Source of the DNA: an uncultured Woeseiaceae bacterium
Lineage (GTDB): Bacteria > Pseudomonadota > Gammaproteobacteria > Steroidobacterales > Woeseiaceae
Length of the DNA stretch: 64,000 nucleotides
Direction of reading: 5' to 3'
Assembly (NCBI GenBank): GCA_902510755.1
Contig: CABXCS010000002.1
Coordinates: 1-64,000 of the forward strand
Shown here: positions 15,598 through 25,025 of the stretch, one piece after another
Position numbering within the stretch: the first letter of the stretch is position 1
Layout of the letters: the number at the start of each line of letters is the position of its first letter
Position numbers and translations under genes: made by a program
The notes under the pieces: model-generated
Database searches by the model: none
What the model was told of the DNA's origin: nothing
What the model saw: only the letters and a program-made list of their open reading frames with translations

Positions 15598-17577
15598 TTA
15601 TACAAGATCACCTAGCATATTTTTCAATGGCTCTAACCACGGCTCAAAGTTTTTCCATTGCTCTAATCCGCTCTTATATATTGGTTGTCTGACTTGCTCA
15701 GAACTCGGAGTTCTAACATTTCGGGCTGTTTGATGAAAATTGATGCAGTTCTCTTCAAAAGGCAATTGGCAATATTTAAGTATCCGTTCTACTTCATGAT
15801 CGAGATCAGCTACAACATTTTCATATTGAACGCGCAGTATTTTATTTGGTAGCACTTTATCCCAGTGATCCATTAGATTTTGATAATTTAGATAATAAGC
15901 ACCAATATCCTCTAATCCATAAGAAAATTGCTGGCCACTGGCAAATAATTGTTTAAAGCCACTAAAACAACAGGCCATGGGCTTGCGTCTTGCGTCAATA
16001 ATTTTGGCATTCGGAAGTATAAGTTGAATGAGACCGATATGGCGAAAATTATTGGGCATTTTGTCTATAAAGTAAGGCGCCTTATTTCTATGAATACGAG
16101 TTTCCTCGATATAGTTTTTACCAAATTCATGTAATTGATTATCATTTAAAGTCAGCAGATTTTCTGGGTAATCAGGTGTTTCATTAATAGTTTTTCTGCC
16201 TGCTAATTTATAAGCAAGTGCAGGTATATTAGGTAACTCATGCGTACCGTCAACTTGAGAATGTGATGCTAGAATTTGTTCGAGCAAAGTGGACCCCGCT
16301 CTTGGTAGCCCAACGATAAATATGGGGTCTGGAGCTGGAAAACCTTTATTTTGGTTTCGATCGAATAATTTTTGGTTGCAGTGTATTTGTTGTAAACCAA
16401 GAATTTTATGCATATTTTCTTTTGTGTAATGTTGTTTTGTTTTTTGTAAGTGATTGCCTCGTTCGTAGTAAAAGAAAGAGCTCTTGAAATTTTTTATATC
16501 TTCATAGTGCTTACCAAGGGCAAAACATAGATGGATTTTATTTATTATTGAAGTGGATTCCTTACCTTCTTGGGTTATCATCAATTCGACTTCGTGCGCT
16601 GTAAACATATAAGTTTTTAAGTTAGCCATGCTCCAATAAGCATCACCATAATCGTTTTTTGCCGTATAAGCTTTACGATAAGACTCAATTGCTTCCTTGA
16701 TATTACCTATAGTTTTGAGTGCATGGCCGTGTACTAATCTCAATTCTGGGTCATTTGGAGTTATCTTATTTGCTTTATTGTATATTTTAAGTGCAGTTTT
16801 ATAGTTACCGACTGCTACACATTGATTGGCATAAGCTATTTGAAATTTGAGATTATTAGGCTCTTTATTTTTCAGTAGTTTTGCTTGTTCGAGAGATTGT
16901 TTGTATTTCTGTCGCCTATACAAAACAACCATGTAGTCATGCCTCGTAAAAGTGTTGTCTGGTTCATACTCCAGTGCTTTTTCGAGAAGAAATTCAGCAT
17001 CATCTAAAACATCAGCAGCCACACCAAGACTAGCCAGCAAGCGCATACCCTCAACATTTTTTTTATTTTTAAGTAAAAATTTACGACATAACTTTTCTGC
17101 ATTATAGGTATGACCTTCTGCGATCATATTTCGCACGCTTAGTAATTCAGTGGGCAGTGCTTTTAATTTTTCATATTCAAATTGGGTAATTTTGGCACTA
17201 TCTAAGTTACCCTGTTTAGTATGAATTTTAGTTAACCCAGCCCAGCTGGCAATCAATGAGTTATTTAGTTTTACCGCATGTCGATAAGCAAATAGAGCCT
17301 GGCTCATAAATCCAGCAGCCATGCATACATGACCTTCCTCTTGAAAAGCGCGACCATAACCTGGGCGAATTTTTTTTAAATTCCTCAGAGTTTCAAGCGC
17401 ATCTTCAAGTCGATTCAGATATCTTTGGCACACAGCCATGATATAAAGTGCTTGGCCATTTTCTGGAAAATGAATAAGAATTTCTTCGGTCTTCTTTTCC
17501 GCTTCAACCAAGCGACTGTGCTCAAGTAAAAATCTGGCTTCTTCCAATGCTTCTTCGAGATTTAAATTCTGTTTCAT
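15598..17577 (-). CDS. TPR-repeat sulfotransferase
   Basis: Protein of 659 residues. About ten tetratricopeptide-like helical pairs fill residues 1-330, for example around 40-70, 180-210, 240-270 and 280-310. They are followed by a PAPS-dependent sulfotransferase domain from about 415. The 5'-phosphosulfate loop P-I-F-I-V-G-L-P-R-A-G-S-T is at 418-430, and a 3'-phosphate region R-R-K-P-M-A-C-C-F-S lies further on. This architecture is common in marine gammaproteobacteria and often sits beside a TonB-dependent receptor, as here. The acceptor is unknown; protein tyrosine or glycan sulfation are options. The gene lies 101 bases downstream of the receptor, beyond a strong hairpin, so it probably has its own promoter or relies on read-through. 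Confidence 0.9.
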   Translation of the reverse strand: MKQNLNLEEALEEARFLLEHSRLVEAEKKTEEILIHFPENGQALYIMAVCQRYLNRLEDALETLRNLKKIRPGYGRAFQEEGHVCMAAGFMSQALFAYRHAVKLNNSLIASWAGLTKIHTKQGNLDSAKITQFEYEKLKALPTELLSVRNMIAEGHTYNAEKLCRKFLLKNKKNVEGMRLLASLGVAADVLDDAEFLLEKALEYEPDNTFTRHDYMVVLYRRQKYKQSLEQAKLLKNKEPNNLKFQIAYANQCVAVGNYKTALKIYNKANKITPNDPELRLVHGHALKTIGNIKEAIESYRKAYTAKNDYGDAYWSMANLKTYMFTAHEVELMITQEGKESTSIINKIHLCFALGKHYEDIKNFKSSFFYYERGNHLQKTKQHYTKENMHKILGLQQIHCNQKLFDRNQNKGFPAPDPIFIVGLPRAGSTLLEQILASHSQVDGTHELPNIPALAYKLAGRKTINETPDYPENLLTLNDNQLHEFGKNYIEETRIHRNKAPYFIDKMPNNFRHIGLIQLILPNAKIIDARRKPMACCFSGFKQLFASGQQFSYGLEDIGAYYLNYQNLMDHWDKVLPNKILRVQYENVVADLDHEVERILKYCQLPFEENCINFHQTARNVRTPSSEQVRQPIYKSGLEQWKNFEPWLEPLKNMLGDLV

Positions 17578-17610
17578 AACTTAATAAAAATTATTTATTG
17601 GCAAACACTA

Positions 17611-17641
17611 AGAAAAAAGGCGAGCCTAAGCTCGCCTTATT
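17611..17641 (-). terminator. Rho-independent terminator after the TonB receptor gene
   Basis: A 9-bp perfect stem, AAGGCGAGC (17617-17625) with GCTCGCCTT (17630-17638), closes a 4-base CTAA loop. On the minus strand it is followed by a run of T (complement of A at 17613-17618), giving a classic terminator about 40 bases after the receptor stop. A shorter T run on the other side makes it partly bidirectional. It is the clearest terminator in the window. Confidence 0.88.
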
Positions 17642-17678
17642 TTCCTATGCGTATATACAATCTACGCTAGTGGATGAC

Positions 17679-20420
17679 TTAGAAGTCGTAAGAGACTCTC
17701 ACACCCATTGTACGAGGACGGTTAGTAGTAACTCTTTCAAAAAAGTCTTGTCTGTTGATATGCAATTGCGCACGTTCGTCAGTCAAGTTTTTGATATAGA
17801 ATTCCATGCCCCAGTTATCTTTGATATTTTTCATACCAAGTGAAGTATCAAGTACTGTGTAAGCTTTTTGATATGTATTTGGCTCATCTGTAGTATCTAC
17901 GATTGAGTTAAGCGCTTTACTTGCATGCTTCATACCCAATTGATAATACATGTTTCCTTCAGCTGTCTCCCATTCGTACTTACCACGAATAGTATATTGC
18001 GATTCAGGAGTCAAAGGTAATTCTCTTCCTTCGTCTTGAACAACAAGAGCAAATGCTGGGTCAACTCTAGTTAACTCAGTATCGTTAAAGGAACCAGCTG
18101 CATAGATAGTTAGATTATCTGTTGCTGCCCAAGTGATATCCCCTTCCATTCCTTTGATTTCTGCATCTCCACCATTATCAACCAGTGTAAATATTGAGAT
18201 GTTTTGTGAATCGAAATGAGATACTTGGATGTCTTTCCAGTCAATCATGTAAATTGCACCGTTAAAGCGCATACGACCATCAAACATGGTTGCTTTCCAG
18301 CCCAACTCAGTGCTTTCCATAACATCGGATCTAAATACATATGGTAAACAGTAACCTGGGAAGCCAGTGCTTGCTTTTGCATCAATAGCTCCTTTGGTGC
18401 CACACTCTATTTCATTAGCGAGACCTGCATTTGCTTTATTATTAGCAGTTGCATCGTAAACACCCATCTTAGCAGCGCCACGGTTGAAACCACCCGGACG
18501 GTAGCCCTCTGACCATGTCGCATAGACTAAGAGATCATCAGTTGGCGTATAAGACAAAGTAAATTTCATCATAGTGTCTTTGGTATTTAACGGTCTGATT
18601 GCTGATGTAAATTTAGTTGCGTAATCACGTCCACCAGTGACAGTTGGTCTGACATCATTTGTTGGATCAGCATCATCAACCAACAATGGTCGATTACCGT
18701 ATCTCCACGCTCCATAACCTGTAAAGTTATAATCTAGATCATACTTACGGGCACTTACAGCAACATTTAGCTCATCACTAAGCTGAAAATCAATTTCACC
18801 GAATAAAGCAAACTGTTCTTCAGTTCTGAGATTATCATTTCTGAATTGAGTAGCTGCAGATGTAACACCTCTTGCATTAGCAGAAGCCCCTCCAAATGTT
18901 CCAGGTGAAGCATTGATATTAATTGGAGAAAATCCTGCCTCATAAGGAGCTAAGTAATTAAAGTTACCGATATGCTTAATTTCAAAATCTTCAAAGAACA
19001 TACCACCTTGCATGTTTACGATACCATCCCAATTTGTTGCAAAGCGAAGTTCGCTGGTGAGACGTGTCATTTCGTTTTGAAGTCCCACTGCGTTTGCAGG
19101 TGTCCCACATTCAATTACGCCAGGATTCCCACTTAGCGTAGGATCATAACCATATCTTGCTACTGTGTTTGCTGCCGCTGTCGTTACGTTTCCATCGGCA
19201 TCTTTAACTTGAAGTGTTTCCCCTACGCCCGCACCAGTATAATAACTACCAGTTAAGTATTCACATTGATAACCTGATATAGATCCACCAATATTGGTAT
19301 ATCCAGTGTAGTCTAGTTGGGCATCAACTGAACGATCCATGTATGCACCTGTATACACGAGATCTATATCACCCATTGAGCCATTTAAAGTCCAGGCTGT
19401 TTGCGTGAACGTATCATCAAGTTTATCAGGAGTGAAGCGTGAGACTTTTAAATCACCTTTAGCGAGATCATAGTCCCATACACCCTCTGTTTTAAGAGAT
19501 TGTGTTGTATTTTGCAGAAGGAGATCCCAATTATCATTGAGTATCCATTTAAGACCTAATCTGGCTCCAGCATAATGTGCATCGTTAAAGTCATCTTCAG
19601 CAGTTGATGAGTTATTTGCAGATTGATAGCTAACTGGAATGACTGTTCCTGCTTTTATTTCTGTGCCATTAAAGAACCTAGTGTCTTTCGCATATTTGAC
19701 ACCCGTGGTTTTTGGGAATGTAGGGTTAACAGCATTACTTGCTGTAAATGAACCTTCTACGTTATCAATGTAGCCACCTTGATTATCGTTATAAAGCGCC
19801 ATTCTGAAGGCCATTTTTCCTTCTACTAGAGGAATATTAAGCATCATTTCAGCCGAGTTTGAGTTTTCACCGCCGTCTGTTGACGCGAAGCCACCATTAA
19901 AACTCGCTTGGAACTCATCGATTACTGGCTTATTAGTAATTAATCTTACCGTTCCAGCCATTGAGCTCGCACCATAAAGAGTACCTTGAGGACCAGGAAG
20001 TACCTCGATACGCTCCATGTCTGTTACGTAAACATCTAAATTACGACCACCAGAAGTAACTGGCTGTTCATCTAGATATAACGCAACGTTCGGTGCTGAA
20101 CCTTGCGATTCTGCTACAGTGATATTGATCGCGTCGACTGCGGCACCACGAATGTATATCTCATTCTGACCAGGCCCACGTCCACCAGCATTAACACTTG
20201 GTAAGTATTTTACGTAATCACTGAAACTTTGAATATTTTCATCTTCTAATCTTTGTGCGTCCATTGCTTGTACGGCAAGAGGAATATCTTGCATACTGGC
20301 TGAACGTTTTGTTGCAGTAACTGTAATTTCTTCAATGGCTTGCGCATGCACTGCAGAAGCTGCTGTGCTCGCTGACATCGCGAAAAGTACTGCTTGATGT
20401 ACCTTATTTACCTTAAGCAT
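17679..20420 (-). CDS. TonB-dependent outer-membrane receptor
   Basis: Outer-membrane protein of 913 residues. There is a signal peptide (M-L-K-V-N-K ... A-V-H-A-Q, cleavage near residue 28), a TonB-box-like E-E-I-T-V-T-A-T-K-R, a plug domain (about 45-165, with P-Q-G-T-L-Y-G-A-S-S-M-A-G-T-V at about 138-152), then a 22-strand beta-barrel ending in V-R-V-S-Y-D-F with the terminal phenylalanine needed for BAM insertion. It takes up a substrate too large or scarce for porins. The barrel is of the broad TonB receptor class seen beside sulfotransferases and catabolic loci. The ligand (siderophore, cobalamin, glycan or other) cannot be assigned. Cobalamin would be of interest because the neighbouring locus needs B12, but no BtuB feature or B12 riboswitch is seen. 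Confidence 0.93.
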   Translation of the reverse strand: MLKVNKVHQAVLFAMSASTAASAVHAQAIEEITVTATKRSASMQDIPLAVQAMDAQRLEDENIQSFSDYVKYLPSVNAGGRGPGQNEIYIRGAAVDAINITVAESQGSAPNVALYLDEQPVTSGGRNLDVYVTDMERIEVLPGPQGTLYGASSMAGTVRLITNKPVIDEFQASFNGGFASTDGGENSNSAEMMLNIPLVEGKMAFRMALYNDNQGGYIDNVEGSFTASNAVNPTFPKTTGVKYAKDTRFFNGTEIKAGTVIPVSYQSANNSSTAEDDFNDAHYAGARLGLKWILNDNWDLLLQNTTQSLKTEGVWDYDLAKGDLKVSRFTPDKLDDTFTQTAWTLNGSMGDIDLVYTGAYMDRSVDAQLDYTGYTNIGGSISGYQCEYLTGSYYTGAGVGETLQVKDADGNVTTAAANTVARYGYDPTLSGNPGVIECGTPANAVGLQNEMTRLTSELRFATNWDGIVNMQGGMFFEDFEIKHIGNFNYLAPYEAGFSPININASPGTFGGASANARGVTSAATQFRNDNLRTEEQFALFGEIDFQLSDELNVAVSARKYDLDYNFTGYGAWRYGNRPLLVDDADPTNDVRPTVTGGRDYATKFTSAIRPLNTKDTMMKFTLSYTPTDDLLVYATWSEGYRPGGFNRGAAKMGVYDATANNKANAGLANEIECGTKGAIDAKASTGFPGYCLPYVFRSDVMESTELGWKATMFDGRMRFNGAIYMIDWKDIQVSHFDSQNISIFTLVDNGGDAEIKGMEGDITWAATDNLTIYAAGSFNDTELTRVDPAFALVVQDEGRELPLTPESQYTIRGKYEWETAEGNMYYQLGMKHASKALNSIVDTTDEPNTYQKAYTVLDTSLGMKNIKDNWGMEFYIKNLTDERAQLHINRQDFFERVTTNRPRTMGVRVSYDF

Positions 20421-20658
20421 ATCTGGTTTCCCCCGCGGCTTTTTATTTGCCTGTTGTGCTTAGTTATATAAAACATTACTTAGTTAATTATGTATTTTTT
20501 TACCATCCATAAAAAAAAGATAGTTAAATAGACACACTAATGCATGAAATTTAAAGTAGTTGGATCAAAACTACAAGTAAATTATTTAATAATTACAGTT
20601 TTTTGTTATTTTTGTTGCTTAAAAACAACAATCGAATATAACTATCTATCACTGTTAT

Positions 20659-22338
20659 TTAAAATAAACCTGTAATATTTTTTAAATTATCCACTCCGAT
20701 GTTTTCAGAAGCAGGTTTTCTTGGTAATCCTGGCATAGTCATTACATCGCCACAAACGATGACAATAAACTCAGCTCCCGCTGCTAAACGAATTTCTCTT
20801 ATAGGTACATCATGACCGCTGGGCGCGCCGGTGAGTTGTGGATCTGTTGAAAAACTATACTGTGTTTTTGCCATGCACACCGGATAATGACCGTAGCCTT
20901 CATTTTCAAAGCGCTCAAATTGTGCTCGAACTTTTTTGTCAGCGATTATATCTTCTGCGCCATAAATTGTTCTGGCAATATGCCGCGCTTTATCCCAAAG
21001 CTTCATGTCATCATCATAGAGTGTTCTGAATTGAGACTGTTGATTCTCAATCATTGAGGCAACGTGCGTGGCAAGTGCTTCAGCTCCTTTTCCACCGTCC
21101 AACCAATGTGATGAAATCTTGCAAGCCACATCAAAATGTTGACAATAATCAATAATGGCTTGGTGTTCTTGTTTGGTGTCAGTTACATAGTCATTGATTG
21201 CAACAACCACAGGAACGCCATACTGCCCTATATTACGAATGTGACGACCTAGATTTTCACAACCGGTAATAACAGCCTTAACATTTTCTTGTTGTAGATC
21301 TTCCTTTTTAACACCACCGTGCATTTTAAGCGCTTTAGTAGTTGCTACTAGAACTACTGCGTCTGGATGCAATCCCGCTTTGCGACATTTGATATCGAAG
21401 AATTTTTCAGCACCCAGATCAGCTCCAAACCCCGCTTCAGTAACAACGTAATCAGCGAGTTTTAATGCAGTCTTAGTAGCCATTACTGAATTACAGCCAT
21501 GAGCTATATTTGCAAATGGACCGCCATGCATTAGCGCAGGATTATTTTCTAAAGTTTGTACAAGATTAGGTTGAAAAGCATCTTTCAACAGAGCAGTCAT
21601 TGCGCCTTGAGCATTCAATTGATTTACTTTTACAGCCTCTTGATTGCGTGTATAACCAATGACAATATTTCCAATACGTTGCTGCAAATCATCAAGATCT
21701 GTAGCTAAACAAAATACCGCCATAATTTCTGAAGCCACAGTAATATCGAAACCACCTTGGCGAGGTATTCCATTTCCCGGACCGCCAAGACCAGTAGTGA
21801 TGTCCCTCAAAGCGCGATCATTCATATCCACAACCCGCTTCCAAGTAATTCTTCTTGGGTCTATGTTTAATTTATTTTCCCAGTGTATATGGTTGTCAAT
21901 TATGGCTGATAGAAGATTATGTGCTGCACCAATAGCATGAAAATCTCCTGTAAAATGCAGATTAATATCTGTCATTGGAACAACTTGGGCATAACCACCT
22001 CCAGCTGCACCACCTTTCATACCAAAGCAGGGCCCCAGACTAGGCTCGCGCAGGCATATCATGGCACGTTTACCAATGTGACATAATCCATCGACCAAAC
22101 CTACGCTGGTTGTTGTTTTTCCTTCTCCTGCCGGAGTAGGTGATATAGCAGTTACGAGAATAAGGCGACCATCTTTTTTATTTTTCAGTGCATCAATACT
22201 CTCATAAGTAAGTTTGGCTTTATCATTACCATAAGGGATTAAATCAGCTGCCTGAATATCTACTTTGGCTGCGATATCTGTGATCGGTTTTTTAGATGCC
22301 GCTTGGGCTATTTCGAGATCAGAGAGGTAGTCTGTCAT
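20659..22338 (-). CDS. fhs: Formate--tetrahydrofolate ligase
   Basis: Complete 559-residue 10-formyl-THF synthetase. The ATP loop [10 protein letters not shown] lies at 68-77. Further conserved blocks are [19 protein letters not shown] near 97-115 and L-P-R-K-P-A near the C-terminus. It interconverts formate, ATP and THF with 10-formyl-THF. In methylamine and betaine degraders it can run backwards, releasing formate and forming ATP from methyl-derived C1 units. It starts at 22338 with AGGA 8 bases upstream and is divergent from the corrinoid methyltransferase operon, which supports a dissimilatory C1 role. FolD, needed between methylene- and formyl-THF, is not in the window. Confidence 0.96.
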   Translation of the reverse strand: MTDYLSDLEIAQAASKKPITDIAAKVDIQAADLIPYGNDKAKLTYESIDALKNKKDGRLILVTAISPTPAGEGKTTTSVGLVDGLCHIGKRAMICLREPSLGPCFGMKGGAAGGGYAQVVPMTDINLHFTGDFHAIGAAHNLLSAIIDNHIHWENKLNIDPRRITWKRVVDMNDRALRDITTGLGGPGNGIPRQGGFDITVASEIMAVFCLATDLDDLQQRIGNIVIGYTRNQEAVKVNQLNAQGAMTALLKDAFQPNLVQTLENNPALMHGGPFANIAHGCNSVMATKTALKLADYVVTEAGFGADLGAEKFFDIKCRKAGLHPDAVVLVATTKALKMHGGVKKEDLQQENVKAVITGCENLGRHIRNIGQYGVPVVVAINDYVTDTKQEHQAIIDYCQHFDVACKISSHWLDGGKGAEALATHVASMIENQQSQFRTLYDDDMKLWDKARHIARTIYGAEDIIADKKVRAQFERFENEGYGHYPVCMAKTQYSFSTDPQLTGAPSGHDVPIREIRLAAGAEFIVIVCGDVMTMPGLPRKPASENIGVDNLKNITGLF

Positions 22339-22566
22339 AATATTTTCCTGGCAATATTGCCTAATGTGATTAATGCTATTTATTCTATGGCGAGCAGTCT
22401 AAAGAGGAAATTGGTTTTTCTCAAATTTTGGTCCCATATTGTGGTGAAATACTTACGTATAATTTTTTGCTTATTACGTGAAGTAATTGATTTTGATTCT
22501 CGCATGAGTAAAGGTTTTTATGATTCTTACGCATAGTGCAATACTTATAATATTGAGCTAATATTA

Positions 22567-22603
22567 TGTCGTTATTATACATAATAATGTCGTTATTGAA
22601 TAA
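22567..22603 (+). promoter_or_regulatory. Tandem TGTCGTT operator, copy A (upstream of the mttB operon)
   Basis: TGTCGTTATTATACATAA begins at 22567 and TGTCGTTATTGAATAA at 22588, a start-to-start spacing of 21 bp (two helical turns). The same arrangement occurs at 33684-33720. Directly repeated half-sites of TGTCG type are known for AraC-type regulators with a GATase-like domain (for example Pseudomonas ArgR). The regulator gene at 41410 encodes that protein family. Assignment to that regulator is inference. Confidence 0.72.
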
Positions 22604-22612
22604 GCAATTACT

Positions 22613-22642
22613 TTGGATCTAGCAGAAAATCACGAATAAAAT
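22613..22642 (+). promoter_or_regulatory. Possible promoter of the mttB operon
   Basis: TTGGAT (22613-22618) and TAAAAT (22637-22642) are separated by 18 bp and lie 9 bp downstream of the second operator repeat. This is a suitable layout for activation by an AraC-type protein. The match to the sigma-70 consensus is only moderate, and many AT-rich stretches could look similar. Confidence 0.35.
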
Positions 22643-22699
22643 TAAGTAATTAAATTACTCGATATTGATAGGATCGAATAATCTCAGAAAGGGCAAGAA

Positions 22700-24241
22700 A
22701 TGGTTGAAAGAAAACGTCGAAGAAAGCATGGCGGCAGAAGCTCGAAAATGGCAGCACGTCAATCTAGTTCGGTCAGTTCGACACCATTTATAGAACGTAA
22801 TATTCCTTATTATGAGATTTTAAGCGAGGAAGGTTTAGCTCTGATCGAAAATAATGCAGAAGTTTTGCTCGAAGAAATTGGCATAGATTTTCGAGATTTC
22901 CCTGAAGCTTTAACCTTGTTTAAGGAAGCTGGTGCTGATATTGATGGTGAGCGTGTTCGCTTTCCAAAAGGACTTTGTCGTGGAATTGTTCAAGCAACTG
23001 CACCTAGTGAATATACTCAGCATGCCAGAAATCCACGGCGTAATGTAATAATCGGTGGACCGCGAACAGTATTAGTTCCTGCCTACGGGTCACCCTTCGT
23101 CCGCGATTTAGATAAAGGGCGACGTTATGCCACCATCGAAGATTTCAAAAACTTTGTTAAATTAGCGTATATGAGTCCACATCTCCATCACTCAGGTGGA
23201 ACCATTTGTGAGCCTGTAGATGTTCCTGTGAACAAACGTCATTTCGATATGATCTACAGTCATATTAAGTATAGCGACAAACCTTTTATGGGCTCAGTCA
23301 CACACCCAGATAGGGCTGCAGATACAGTTGCAATGGCCAAAATTCTTTTTGGTGAAAAATTTATAGAAGAAAATACAGTATTGACAAGTTTAATTAATGC
23401 TAATTCACCATTAACTTTTGATGCAACGATGTTGGGTTCTGCTACTGTTTATGCAAAGAATAATCAAGCCACTATGATTTCACCTTTTATATTAGCTGGG
23501 GCTATGTCACCGGTTTCTGTAGTAGGAACGGTTACTCAGATATTAGCTGAAGCGCTTGCAGGAATGGCTTATATTCAATTAGTTAAGCCAGGAGCGCCAG
23601 TTATATTTGGCACATTTGCTAGTGCAGTCTCTATGCAAACTGGGGCGCCCACTTTTGGCACACCTGAACCTAGTCAAATTATGACTATTGCTGGAGCATT
23701 AGCGAGACGCCTTGGTGTACCTTTTCGAAGTGGTGGTGGACTCTGTGCGTCAAAAATACCAGATGCTCAAGCAGCATATGAATCTGCTAATACATTGCAG
23801 GCCTCTGCTCTAGCTGGAGTTAATTTCATGCTACATACAGCGGGTTGGCTGGAGGGTGGATTATCCATGGGTTATGAGAAGTTTATTATGGATGCTGATC
23901 AAGCAGGTATGTTAAAGGTGCTTTTAAATGGAGTTGATCTATCTGAAAACGGTCAGGCTCTAGATGCATTTAGAGAAATTGGGCCAGGCGCACATTTTCT
24001 TGGCGCCGAGCATACGCAAAATAATTTTGAAGCTGCATTTTATAGATCTGAAGTGGCTGACAATAATAGTTTTGAGCAATGGGAGCAAGAAGGTAGTTTG
24101 GATTGTGCAATGCGAGCGAATAAAAAATGGAAACAAATGCTATCTGATTATAAGGCTCCAGATTTGGACCCTGGAATAGATGAGGCGTTATTAGAATATA
24201 TCGCAAAGAGAAAATCTGAATTTGCTGACCGAGATTATTAA
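22700..24241 (+). CDS. MttB-family corrinoid-dependent methyltransferase (non-pyrrolysine), copy 1
   Basis: Cytoplasmic TIM-barrel methyltransferase of 513 residues, family of trimethylamine:corrinoid methyltransferase. There is no in-frame stop, so it is one of the pyrrolysine-free members. Characterised ones (MtgB, MtpB and relatives) demethylate glycine betaine, proline betaine or other quaternary amines rather than trimethylamine. Conserved blocks include E-E-I-G-I-D-F (about 58-64), H-H-S-G-G-T-I-C-E-P-V-D-V-P (about 163-176) and P-F-R-S-G-G-G-L (about 344-351). The N-terminus carries a strongly basic arm (nine K/R in the first 20). AAAGGG precedes the ATG at 22700. The cognate corrinoid protein, MTHFR and methyl-THF transferase follow in the same operon, and the methyl donor is most likely glycine betaine (inference). 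Confidence 0.93.
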   Translation: MVERKRRRKHGGRSSKMAARQSSSVSSTPFIERNIPYYEILSEEGLALIENNAEVLLEEIGIDFRDFPEALTLFKEAGADIDGERVRFPKGLCRGIVQATAPSEYTQHARNPRRNVIIGGPRTVLVPAYGSPFVRDLDKGRRYATIEDFKNFVKLAYMSPHLHHSGGTICEPVDVPVNKRHFDMIYSHIKYSDKPFMGSVTHPDRAADTVAMAKILFGEKFIEENTVLTSLINANSPLTFDATMLGSATVYAKNNQATMISPFILAGAMSPVSVVGTVTQILAEALAGMAYIQLVKPGAPVIFGTFASAVSMQTGAPTFGTPEPSQIMTIAGALARRLGVPFRSGGGLCASKIPDAQAAYESANTLQASALAGVNFMLHTAGWLEGGLSMGYEKFIMDADQAGMLKVLLNGVDLSENGQALDAFREIGPGAHFLGAEHTQNNFEAAFYRSEVADNNSFEQWEQEGSLDCAMRANKKWKQMLSDYKAPDLDPGIDEALLEYIAKRKSEFADRDY

Positions 24242-24287
24242 CATAGTCTTGGCTTATCTTATTAATTGAACAAAGAGGGATTATATT

Positions 24288-25001
24288 ATGAGTGATTCAA
24301 ATGAAGAATATGATGATGAAGATATCATTTTGGCTGATTTATCAGATGATGAATTGGTTGAACAAATGCATGATGATCTTTATGACGGCCTGAAAGAAGA
24401 AATAGTAGAAGGTACAGAAATATTATTATCACGAGGCTGGACTGCAGATAAAGTATTAAGTGATGCACTGGTTGCTGGCATGAAGATTGTGGGCATTGAT
24501 TTTCGTGACGGAATTTTGTTTGTTCCAGAGGTATTATTGGCAGCTAATTCCATGAAGGGTGGGATGGCAATATTACAACCATTGTTAGCTGAAACAGGAG
24601 CAAAACCAGTAGGGACTATGGTCATAGGTACAGTGAAGGGAGATATTCATGATATCGGAAAGAACCTTGTAGGCATGATGATGGAAGGTGCTGGTTTTGA
24701 AGTAATTGATATTGGCATAAATAACTCGGTAGAGGATTATTTTGCAGCTCTGGAAAAGCACAAACCAGATATTTTAGGGATGTCCGCATTGTTAACTACT
24801 ACTATGCCTTATATGAAAGTTGTGATTGACGAGATGGTAAATACGGGCATACGTGATAATTATATTGTCTTAGTCGGTGGTGCTCCTTTAAATGAAGAAT
24901 TTGGAACTGCAGTTGGTGCAGATAGGTATTGTCGAGATGCTGCTGAAGCCGCGGCTATTTCAGTTGCCATGGTAGCTGAACGTCAAGCCGCACAAGCATA
25001 A
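24288..25001 (+). CDS. Corrinoid (B12-binding) methyl carrier protein
   Basis: Protein of 237 residues with a helical cap domain (about 20-105) and a cobalamin-binding Rossmann domain. The B12 signature D-x-H-x-x-G is D119, H121 and G124 in G-D-I-H-D-I-G-K-N-L. S-A-L-L-T-T-T-M lies near 164-171 and G-G-A-P-L-N near 205, all typical of MtbC/MttC-type carriers. It accepts the methyl group from the MttB proteins on Co(I) and passes it to the methyl-THF transferase. The first 33 residues are extremely acidic (15 Asp/Glu, no Lys/Arg), longer and more charged than the usual start of this family. It is the only corrinoid protein in the window although there are two MttB genes. GAGGG precedes its ATG. 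Confidence 0.95.
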   Translation: MSDSNEEYDDEDIILADLSDDELVEQMHDDLYDGLKEEIVEGTEILLSRGWTADKVLSDALVAGMKIVGIDFRDGILFVPEVLLAANSMKGGMAILQPLLAETGAKPVGTMVIGTVKGDIHDIGKNLVGMMMEGAGFEVIDIGINNSVEDYFAALEKHKPDILGMSALLTTTMPYMKVVIDEMVNTGIRDNYIVLVGGAPLNEEFGTAVGADRYCRDAAEAAAISVAMVAERQAAQA

Positions 25002-25025
25002 TTATTAAAGTAATAAAGTCTGTAT

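Larger units (their letters stand above)
22339..22699. other. 361-base divergent regulatory region between fhs and the mttB operon
   Basis: No coding sequence is credible here. It holds a perfect 12-bp palindrome GGCAATATTGCC (22350-22361) overlapping the fhs leader, an imperfect inverted repeat built on ACTTACGTA/TACGTGAAGT (about 22450-22484), and the paired TGTCGTT direct repeats (22567-22603). A promoter-like pair and the ribosome site AAAGGG for the methyltransferase gene follow. I looked for the conserved boxes of a cobalamin riboswitch and did not find them. Confidence 0.7.

Noticed and set aside
20600..20650. Hairpin TTGTTG/CAACAA after fhs as a terminator
   Set aside because: On the strand on which fhs is transcribed it is followed by A-rich, not T-rich, sequence, and the stem is only six AT-rich pairs.
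22339..22699. Cobalamin riboswitch in front of the corrinoid operon
   Set aside because: The conserved B12-box and core segments could not be found on either strand. Only AT-rich repeats and the operator are present.
22700..24241. Pyrrolysine-containing trimethylamine methyltransferase
   Set aside because: There is no in-frame stop or amber codon within either MttB gene (also 32028-33575), and no pyl genes are in the window. They are pyrrolysine-free family members.
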